A stretch of DNA of 64,000 nucleotides from Plotosus lineatus (taxonomy: Eukaryota; Chordata; Actinopteri; Siluriformes; Plotosidae). The stretch lies in contig CM045733.1 in assembly GCA_024760905.1 (NCBI GenBank), positions 30,907,001 to 30,971,000 of the forward strand, in the 5' to 3' direction. The notes under the pieces were generated by a model, which worked only from the letters and a program-made list of their open reading frames with translations, was not told where the DNA came from and searched no databases. Shown in pieces: positions 57,105 to 64,000 of the stretch. The first letter of the stretch is position 1, and every line of letters begins with the position of its first letter. The position numbers were made by a program, and so were the translations under genes.

Positions 57105-58966
57105 CCTATGCAGCTATTCTAGATTTAGTAGGAGTAAATCAGGATTTAATAGGACCCACTCATAATGTTGACCACACTTTAGGTATAATACTAGCTTTCA
57201 GATTTAATATTGGAAATATACTTGCGGTTCTACAGGCAGAAACTATTTCAGATCATTCCCTTGTCTATCTTACAATATATCTTAGTACTAATACGGTACA
57301 CCTCACCATGTTATTGCGGTAAGCATACCTTTACATCCATGCAGTTTCAATGAATATCTCCTAGCATTATCAACCATGACTGGATCACCATCAGACCTCA
57401 CAGAACTTGATCATGCTACTGAATGTTTTGAGCAAATTTATGCTATACTCTAGATAATGTAGTTCTTCTTAAAAGAAAACTATTCAGAGAGGAAAAAATA
57501 GCACCCCGGAGTAATGATACACTGACACTAAAACAGAACACCCAGAAATTAGAACAAAAATGGCGTATACAAGCTACAGTTAGCCCAGAATGCAGCAGCA
57601 AGAGTCCCTACTAAAACCAGAACACACAAGCATATCACCCCAATCTTATTTTCACTGCACTGACTCGCAATTCAATTTCGAATCAAATATAAATTACTAC
57701 GTCAAACCTATAGTGGGACCGGTGGCATAGTGGTTAGAGTGCTGGGCTCACAATCGGGAGGTTAGGAGTTCAAATCCCAGTTAGACCCCCACTGTGCTAA
57801 GACCCCTGGGCAAGGTCTCAACCACAAGTGTGCCTCTGTTCACCCAGCAGTTTAAATGGGTACCAGTAAAAATATACTGGGAAGGTAACCTGCGATGGAC
57901 TAGCATCTCATCCAGGAGGAGTTGAACTCTGAGTTGCTTCATGCTACAGAAACCAGCGATAAGCATGGGCCTGGTGAGCCACTGTGGCTCAGGTGTAAAA
58001 AGCCCAACAGACCTTACCTATGTCAAACCTATAAAGCACTTAATGGTCTCATGCCACGTTATCTTTGCGAACTTTTTTTGGTTTATGATCCAGCACTCTC
58101 CCTTAGCTCAAAAGGTGTAGGCTGCTTAGTGACACCTCAAATAATGAATGCTGCAGAGCTTTCTCTTACAAAGCTCCACAGTTATAGAATAACCTTCCAG
58201 ACAGTTCAGAACTCAGACGCAGTCTCTGTTTTTAAGATGAGACTGAAAACTTACTTGTTTAGTGGAGCATTTTGCTAATTGCCTTTACCTAATAAAAGGT
58301 TGCTGGGATGTTGTCACTCCATCACTCTGCATGATCACCCAAGGCTGCTGACAATGAAGTAACTGATTGTCCAACGTCATGGGGTGCCCTCATGTCTGCC
58401 TTCCTCCTGGTTCTCTCTTTCTAGTTATGCTGCCATAGTCAGTCATGAAGGAGTCCCTACTTACACTCAGCACATCTTTTATCATTACAATGATCCTTCG
58501 GGTTCTTGTGGTGTATACTGGTGTGCTGCTGCTGACTGAAGTTCTCATCTCGGAAGCCCCTCGTTTCTTGCTCATGAAGATCCGTATGGACCTAGATGCG
58601 AACTCATACACTGTGAACATGTCTTTTCACTGCTGATATAAACTCTTTTTCTAAAAATGATTTAGGACTTATAGTTGTGGTATAACCAACCAAACTTCAT
58701 GCTGGACTAGAGTCTCTTACATGGTTTATATTTTTATCTGCTCTCACCCAAATGAGGGCAGGTTTCCTTTTGGAGTTTGCTTTATCTCAAGGTTTCCTCC
58801 TTGGGTAAATTGAGGGAGTTTTTCCTTGCTATGTTCACTCATGTTTGCAGAAGAAATCCTGTAATGTTTAATTTTGTTTTTGAAATTTGTTTTACTATGT
58901 AAACTGCTTTGTGACGATGTCAATTGTAAAAATGCTATGCAAATAAAATTGAATTGGTTTTAAATT
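57105..58966 (+). mobile_element. L2-clade LINE, decayed, with nested SINE
   Basis: Endonuclease end (LVGVNQDLIGPTHNVDHTLG, ETISDHSLVYLT), then RT C-terminal text before and after the SINE (KHITPILF...YKLLRQTYK; YKALNGLMPRYLCELF, VSVFKMRLKTYLF). The 3' UTR ends AACTGCTTTGTGACGATGTC...AATAAAATTGAATTGG, typical of L2-type fish LINEs. Confidence 0.88.
57713..58021 (+). mobile_element. SINE family C, full length, in L2, 12-bp TSD
   Basis: GTCAAACCTATA flanks it (57701-57712 and 58022-58033). Head GGTGGCATAGTGGTTAGAGTG (A box) and GGTTAGGAGTTCAAATCCC (B box), body CACCCAGCAGTTTAAATGGG, 3' end CCAACAGACCTTACCTA. Removing it restores the L2 reading TYKALNGL. Confidence 0.95.
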
Positions 58967-59346
58967 GCTATAGGTGCAATCATTGCTTCTTGTCTGCTGT
59001 TGTTTGTAAATGGATTTATTGGATTGTTCATAAACCACATGCACAGGATGAATTTGTGAAGACCGACGTCAAATGTGATCTAATTTTTTTTCTGTCTACC
59101 CTCCCAAAATGTATTGGTGCAAAAAAAATAAGTCTCCAAATCAGAAAAGGTTTGGGTGGTCATGTTGACAAGAAAAAGTTAAAATAATGATTTACAAATA
59201 ATAAAACAGTACATTCTATAAAATTTAGCTCATTTATTATATTATTTTTTTCAAAATACACACTTATTTACAAATTTGCTCTTTGCAAAACACAAAACAT
59301 TGAGATGGTACAGCGTTTACCCATTTTAACATGCTCTTCAATGCAA
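58967..59346. other. intergenic stretch, nothing recognised
   Basis: AT-rich with no feature I can name. Confidence 0.5.
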
Positions 59347-59702
59347 ATATTCATTCATTCATTCATTCATTTTCTGAACCGCTTAATCCTAATTATTATT
59401 ACAGTTGAGGCTAGTGCCCATCTCTGCCAACTCTGGGTGAGGGCAGAGTACACCCTGGACAGTTCGCCAGGCAATTGCAGGGCAGAAACATGCTAACGCC
59501 TTTGCAGCTTACTCATGATGAAAGTCAACAATGGTTCTTTTACAGCCTCTCACCACAGACAATGAGAGACACTGCTGGCCTTTGATAATCCAATTAGGTG
59601 CACTGGGGAATCAGCAGTGACGACCTGTTGATAGTGGGGCTTGAACCCCTAAACTTCAGATCAGTAATCCAGCACCTCACCACCAGGTCACTACTGCCTC
59701 CA
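59347..59702 (-). mobile_element. SINE family A, L2-type tail with (ATTC)n
   Basis: Minus strand: head GTGACCTGGTGGTGAGGTGC, GGGGTTCAAGCCCC (B box), body, tail GGATTAAGCGGTTCAGAAAA and (TGAA)n at 59350-59370. Confidence 0.85.
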
Positions 59703-59770
59703 CTGTAAAAATTTGCTATATAATAAATATTTAAAATCTAATCTTTTTTATTTTGATTTGGGAATAATAT

Positions 59771-60095
59771 ACAGTAGCCCCCCGCCAATTCGCAGTTCAG
59801 TGGTCACGGCCTCGCATACTTGCGGATTAGTGGCAGCCCCGGAAGTTACTGGCATGTGATTCAAATTTAGCCAATGGCTGAGAGCTCCCTCCTGCTGATT
59901 GGTTGCAGATGATGTGTACACATTTTTTCTCCTTCGCACACATTTCATCAACGTGATTGCTTGAATTGTGAATTCACATTTTTTGAATGTGTTTTTAATT
60001 ATTATTTAAGCCCTATGATGCCACTCAAACGCCCTGCATCTTCTCTAATCTAAGAAGATTCTTCAAACAACGTTCTACCAAGTATAAATATCTTA
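59771..60095 (+). mobile_element. Tigger/pogo-type transposon 5' end
   Basis: ATACAGTAGCCCCCCGCCAA, CTGCTGATTGGTTGCAGATG and ATGCCACTCAAACGCCC (MPLKRP) match the 48837 family. It lies just downstream of the glycosyltransferase last exon. Confidence 0.75.
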
Positions 60096-60380
60096 CTGCA
60101 ATATTAGTCATTCGTTTTCTGCATTATTGAACAATAAGAACAGTAATAAAAATAAAGACAGAAAAAAGTTAAAGCTGTAACCACAGAGCTAACAAAAAAT
60201 ATGATATAAAAATATTCATTGAAGCAATTTAATTGTGTCATGGTTTCATGGTTTACACTTTTTGATGAGTGCATGTCCTGCTATTTAACAGCATTTTGGT
60301 TTTAACTTCTATTGTGAAAGCAGAAAAAAGACTCAACAGTGTGCTGTGCCTGCTAATTGTTGCTGTAGAGTACATGATGT

Positions 60381-60477
60381 TCAAGTTTCTGAGTTCCACA
60401 TGCCATGTCGTGTATGGTAGTAGTGTAAAAAATTCCTCAGGTTCAGTCTTTCCACCTCCAACTTGTTCAGTACAATT
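60381..60477 (-). CDS. b4galnt3: B4GALNT3/4-like glycosyltransferase last exon
   Basis: A minus-strand exon with acceptor ATACTTTTCAG that completes the split Arg codon of the previous exon. It encodes NKLEVERLNLRNF, then HYYHTRHGMWNSET and a TGA stop at 60383-60381. It aligns residue for residue with the family C-terminus ([23 protein letters not shown]). The protein stops a few residues after GMW, so the tail is short. About 1.4 kb of intron, holding a SINE and a TA array, separates it from the GGED exon. Confidence 0.88.
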
Positions 60478-61237
60478 CTGAAAAGTATATGAGAGATAAT
60501 AACAGTGTTAAAACCATGCATGGCAGTAATTGATTAAATGAATTATTGGTGGCAGCTAAGAAATTGGTCTAATCTAAAGGAAGCTAACTTAAAAACAAGC
60601 TGTATAATGTTATTTTTATGCTAGCAAAAGCATTCAATATAATGATTAAGCTATTATATATAAAAGAAATATGCTCATAGGTAAGCCTGTTGCCTTACTA
60701 TCAGTAAGCTCAGAGAAGGAAGTGTTTAATGGGATGTTTCATGTGCATAATAAACAGCAATACAAACATTAACAAAGTGAGATTGCTTGCCAGATTTAAA
60801 CCCAAAATCGAAATAAAATTTGACCCTAAATGGACTGCCTAGCCATAAATGTTGATGACAATGAAAAAAGATTTAGGTCAGAGTCTCAACAACACTTTTT
60901 TTTAACCAAGTGATATATAGCGGCAAGTACAGTATACACTATACTGAAAGAATACATAGCAGGATTTACTGCACGCTATGGGTACAACCTTTCCTCCTAC
61001 TTTCATAATTTTACCAGATTAATCTTGTTTTGGCCCATCCAACTCTAATATAAGCCCAAAACTGTAAGTTCTAAAGCATTGTTACATAAGGGTAAACTTC
61101 ACCAAAATTTAATGTTCTGATCTGTGCATTAGCATTACAGAAAACAGATGATACAAAATGAAAAAGCACATCATGCTTTTTTCACACTAGTAATCTATGC
61201 CTTATTATCTGTAATGGCAAAAAAATATGCTATGAAG

Positions 61238-61240
<3 letters not shown>
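60478..61240. other. intron of the B4GALNT3/4-like gene
   Basis: AT-rich intron, no feature I can name before the TA array. Confidence 0.6.

Positions 61241-61324
<84 letters not shown>
61241..61324. repeat. (TA)n microsatellite
   Basis: About 42 TA units in the intron. Confidence 0.97.
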
Positions 61325-61328
<4 letters not shown>

Positions 61329-61438
61329 TTTGATAAACAAATACATAATAAATCAATCTTGTTACATAAATTATATAAGACTACATATAATTACTTATTT
61401 TACAAAGAAACAAACACAAAAACACCCCCACATAAAGT

Positions 61439-61780
61439 TCAGTTCATTTTCTGTAATCGCTTAATCCTAATTAGGGTTGCAGGGAGGCTGGCGCCCATCC
61501 CAGCCAACTTCGGGCGAGGGCAGAGTACACCCTGGACAGCTCGCCAGGCCATCGCAGGACGGAAACACGCCGACGGCTCTGCAGCCTACTCTTGTCGAAA
61601 GTCAGCAATGGTTCTTTTACATGCCTCACACCATAGACAGTGAGAGACATGGCCGGCCTTTGATAACCCAGTTAGCTGCACTGGGGGGGACAGTGACAAC
61701 CTTGTGGAGAGTGGGACTCGAACCCCGAACCTTTGGATCAGTGATCCACTGCCCTATACCACTAGACCACCACTGCCCTT
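61439..61780 (-). mobile_element. SINE family A, L2-type tail, best-preserved copy
   Basis: Minus strand: GGTGGTCTAGTGGTATAGGG (A box), CGGGGTTCGAGTCCCAC (B box), body to GCGTGTTTCCGTCCTGCGAT, then GAGCTGTCCAGGGTGTACTC and CCCTAATTAGGATTAAGCGA. Up to the GTGTTTC(C/T)GTCC point it matches the RTE-tailed copy at 4288-4642. Confidence 0.9.
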
Positions 61781-61908
61781 CCCACATAATGTCTTGAATG
61801 CAATTTGTTTAATTAAAATAATGTCTTATAACTTGTGAACTACTTGTTAATGGTTTTCATATTTTTAAACACTGTCATGATTTTATGAATGTTTTTCAAA
61901 GTGCTTAC

Positions 61909-62035
61909 CTATCCAGTAACTCCCAGTCTTCTCCTCCCCACTTATCTGTAAATTCTTTAACGTTCATACCTCCAATTTTAACCATGTCTGATTTATACAT
62001 TGCAACGAGACCATAACCCACGGTTTCCCATTCAC
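61909..62035 (-). CDS. b4galnt3: B4GALNT3/4-like glycosyltransferase exon (GGED motif)
   Basis: A minus-strand exon with acceptor GTGACACAG and donor ATAG/GTAAGC, phase 1 in and phase 2 out. It reads [16 protein letters not shown], then [11 protein letters not shown] and [15 protein letters not shown] with the preceding YKSD and GGMN is the conserved acceptor/catalytic block of this family ([29 protein letters not shown] in relatives). It joins the 62215-62368 exon in frame through a split Gly codon. Confidence 0.9.
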
Positions 62036-62214
62036 CTGTGTCACACAAAAATATATGAAACATGTACAGTACTCAAATTCACATGACCAGTAGCACAAAA
62101 ATAATGGATAAAGGATTATGAATTACAAAGGTTCTAAGTCAGACATAATTTTGTATCACTTAAATGAGTATAAATAATGGTAGACACAAGAAAAATGTTG
62201 TAGAACATCAGTAC

Positions 62215-62368
62215 CTTCAGGAGAATGCATTGTAACACCACAATCCATTCTCAGCACAACTGGAGCAAACACCATTTTCCCTTGGACACAGTGTTTACGT
62301 ATACTGTCTATTATTGTCACAGGAAAGACGAGGTGTAGGTCACACAGAAACAAAATACTGTTCTTGTC
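62215..62368 (-). CDS. b4galnt3: B4GALNT3/4-like glycosyltransferase exon (catalytic domain, part 1)
   Basis: A minus-strand exon with acceptor TCTCAATCAG and donor GAAG/GTACTG, phase 0 in and phase 1 out. It opens [16 protein letters not shown], then has [20 protein letters not shown] and ends MHSPEG. It matches the chondroitin GalNAc-transferase-like fold of B4GALNT3/4 (IIFLCDLHIHFP...DSIRKHC...FAPIVMR). These Golgi enzymes transfer GalNAc to GlcNAc to make LacdiNAc. CDLHL takes the place of the metal-binding DxD. The protein is more diverged than typical B4GALNT3/4, and I cannot separate the paralogues. The N-terminal exons should lie to the right, beyond the window. Confidence 0.85.
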
Positions 62369-62417
62369 CTGATTGAGAAAATTAGTAAAAAGGTCTGGTG
62401 AATATTTGTTTACGGGG

Positions 62418-62423
62418 AAAAAA

Positions 62424-62480
<57 letters not shown>
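62418..62480. repeat. A23 run and (TA)n
   Basis: Poly-A followed by about 20 TA units at the 5' end of the RTE fragment. Confidence 0.95.
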
Positions 62481-62482
<2 letters not shown>

Positions 62483-63036
62483 GTGAAGAAGCGTGTGAAG
62501 AGGTGAAGAAGCGTGTGCAGGCAGGTTGGAATGGTTGGAGAAAAGTGTCCGGTGTGATGTGTGATAGGAGAGTATCGGCAAGAATGAAAGGAAAAGTGTA
62601 CAAGACAGTGTTGAGGCCAACGATGCTGTATGGGTTAGAAACAGTGGCCCTGGGGAAAAGACAGGAGGCAGAGTTGGAGGTAGCAGAGATGAAAATGTTG
62701 AGGTTCTCTTTGGGAGTAACGAGGATGGATAGGATTAGGAATGAGCACGTCAGAGGGACAGCACATGTAAGACGTTTTGGAGACAAAGTCAGAGAGGCTA
62801 GATTGAGATGGTTTGGACATGTACAGAGGAGGGATAGTGAGTATATTGGTAATAGGATGCTGAGGCTGGAACTACCAGGCAAGAGGAAGACCAAAGAGAC
62901 GATTCATGGATGTGGTAAAGGAGGACATGAAGGTCGTTGGTGTAAGAGAAGAAGATGCAAAGGATAGGGTGAGATGGAGGCAGATGATTCGCTGTGGCGA
63001 CCCCTGAAGGGAAAAGCCGAAAGGAAAAGAAGAAGA
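62481..63036 (+). mobile_element. RTE-clade LINE copy, 3' fragment with 18-bp tandem duplication
   Basis: The 5' edge has GAGGTGAAGAAGCGTGTG twice (62481-62518 region). Frame [48 protein letters not shown]-like text and WFGHVQRRD to the usual 3' end GCCGAAAGGAAAAGAAGAAG at 63036. It lies in the glycosyltransferase intron, in sense opposite to the gene. Confidence 0.9.
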
Positions 63037-63048
63037 TATATATATATA

Positions 63049-63089
<41 letters not shown>

Positions 63090-63112
63090 GTATGTGTATA
63101 TATGTATATATG

Positions 63113-63158
<46 letters not shown>

Positions 63159-63164
63159 ACACAC

Positions 63165-63218
<54 letters not shown>
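63037..63218. repeat. (TA)n-(GA)n-(AAT)n compound microsatellite
   Basis: Interrupted TA/TG to 63126, GA to 63157, CACACA, then about 17 AAT units to 63218. Confidence 0.97.
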
Positions 63219-63219
<1 letters not shown>

Positions 63220-63313
63220 TGTGCTATTTATAAATGCATATTATTTTATAGCCATACATGTAGTATTTAATTTATATTAACTGTGTTTAAATCCGTCATC
63301 AGACAAGTTTTAC

Positions 63314-63374
63314 TTTGCCCAAGTTCTTGATCTTGCAAATTCCAAGTCTCATTTCACTCTCATCATAACCTTGA
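63314..63374 (-). CDS. candidate upstream exon of the B4GALNT3/4-like gene
   Basis: A 61-nt minus-strand segment with a strong acceptor (polypyrimidine tract ending TTTTTTCCAG) and a GTAAAA donor. Read as 1 nt plus 20 codons it gives QGYDESEMRLGICKIKNLGK and ends in phase 0, which the next exon needs. The family has a similar stretch (roughly GLQAGIDLVK before D.HS). The protein match is weak, so this is a candidate only. Confidence 0.3.
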
Positions 63375-63787
63375 CTGGAAAAAAGTTTTTCAGAGTTATG
63401 GGAACAGTGGCTTTGCAAAAAACTTCAAGAGAAGTGAACACATATTTTTTATCCCTGCCACTCTTTACACTGCAAAGGTTTGTGACCAAATCAAGATTTA
63501 AAATTTTATCTCCAGTCAAAAATTATTTTTTGATCTTGTTTTTGGAATTAATATACTATGTTATATATTATATTAAAATATAGTGCAATGTTTAAATATT
63601 TTTAAATATTGTTTGAAGAAAATTTATCTTGATTATAGTTTGTATCTTCATAAAAGTGTCTTACTGCACTGGCAGATAACTTGATATAAGAGAATACAAA
63701 GTAGAATCAAGAAAAATATTCTTAAAAGTAATGCATTATGTTAACTTCAACGTTATAGTTCTTATCCACATGGATACACATACATAC

Positions 63788-63798
<11 letters not shown>

Positions 63799-63873
<75 letters not shown>

Positions 63874-63902
63874 TATGGAGAGAGGGAGAGAGGGAGAGAG
63901 AG

Positions 63903-63957
<55 letters not shown>
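63799..63957. repeat. (TA)n-(GA)n compound microsatellite
   Basis: About 36 TA units, GTATATGG, then AG units with GGGAG and GCGAG interruptions. Confidence 0.97.
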
Positions 63958-64000
63958 AATAAATGATTACAAAAAAAATCCCCTCACTTCAACTAGATCT

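Noticed and set aside
61439..61780. tRNA genes in the SINE heads
   Set aside because: A and B boxes are present, but the sequence does not fold into a full tRNA and is followed by the SINE body; it is a SINE promoter.
63371..63583. Plus-strand frame at 63371-63583
   Set aside because: No family match, lysine/phenylalanine-rich AT sequence; the minus strand gives a better exon candidate.

Overview
The window looks like intergenic and intronic DNA from a teleost fish. It has vertebrate intron-exon structure, long (TA)n and (CA)n microsatellites, and a fish-style mix of mobile DNA: RTE, L2 and CR1-like LINEs, tRNA-derived SINEs with LINE tails, a chromodomain Gypsy element, hAT, Tigger/pogo and Tc1 remnants. 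I cannot name the species. Most long open frames are decayed transposon genes or runs of Ile/Tyr, Leu/Ser or His/Thr from microsatellites.

Three host genes are supported, each only as exons. (1) On the minus strand at 1828-2006 lies the first coding exon of st8sia1 (GD3 synthase), with its signal anchor; the rest of the gene lies off the left edge. (2) On the plus strand a slow-type troponin I gene (tnni1-like) runs from about 30.1 kb to 48.3 kb. Five phase-0 coding exons (34661-34702, 35803-35934, 45754-45843, 45955-46137, 48214-48315) join in frame. A probable 8-nt start exon sits at 30119-30126, and one mini-exon between it and 34661 is not located. (3) On the minus strand the last three exons of a beta-1,4-N-acetylgalactosaminyltransferase 3/4-like gene lie at 62215-62368, 61909-62035 and 60381-60477, with phases that agree; a fourth, weaker exon candidate is at 63314-63374.

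Layout: 0-2.4 kb st8sia1 exon 1 beside a very large TA array. 2.9-12.5 kb nested DNA transposons (Tigger-like) with two RTE LINE copies and a SINE. 12.5-16.8 kb a retroviral tRNA-Pro primer-binding-site motif and a Gypsy chromovirus with both LTRs but a deleted integrase core. 17.2-22.1 kb a full-length RTE copy and a zinc-finger LINE, both with target-site duplications. 22-30 kb mostly plain sequence. 30-48 kb the troponin I gene, whose introns hold RTE, hAT, Tigger, Tc1, LINE and SINE copies and one half of a 292-bp duplication. 49-60 kb DNA-transposon, SINE and L2 remnants. 60-64 kb the glycosyltransferase exons with an RTE fragment in an intron.

The most interesting material is the interplay of the mobile elements. 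One SINE family with the same tRNA-like head and body carries two different LINE 3' tails (RTE in some copies, L2 in others). One RTE derivative has lost its whole coding region, joining the 5' leader to the 3' tail. Several nested insertions can be dated relative to one another by target-site duplications and by paralogous empty sites in the same window.
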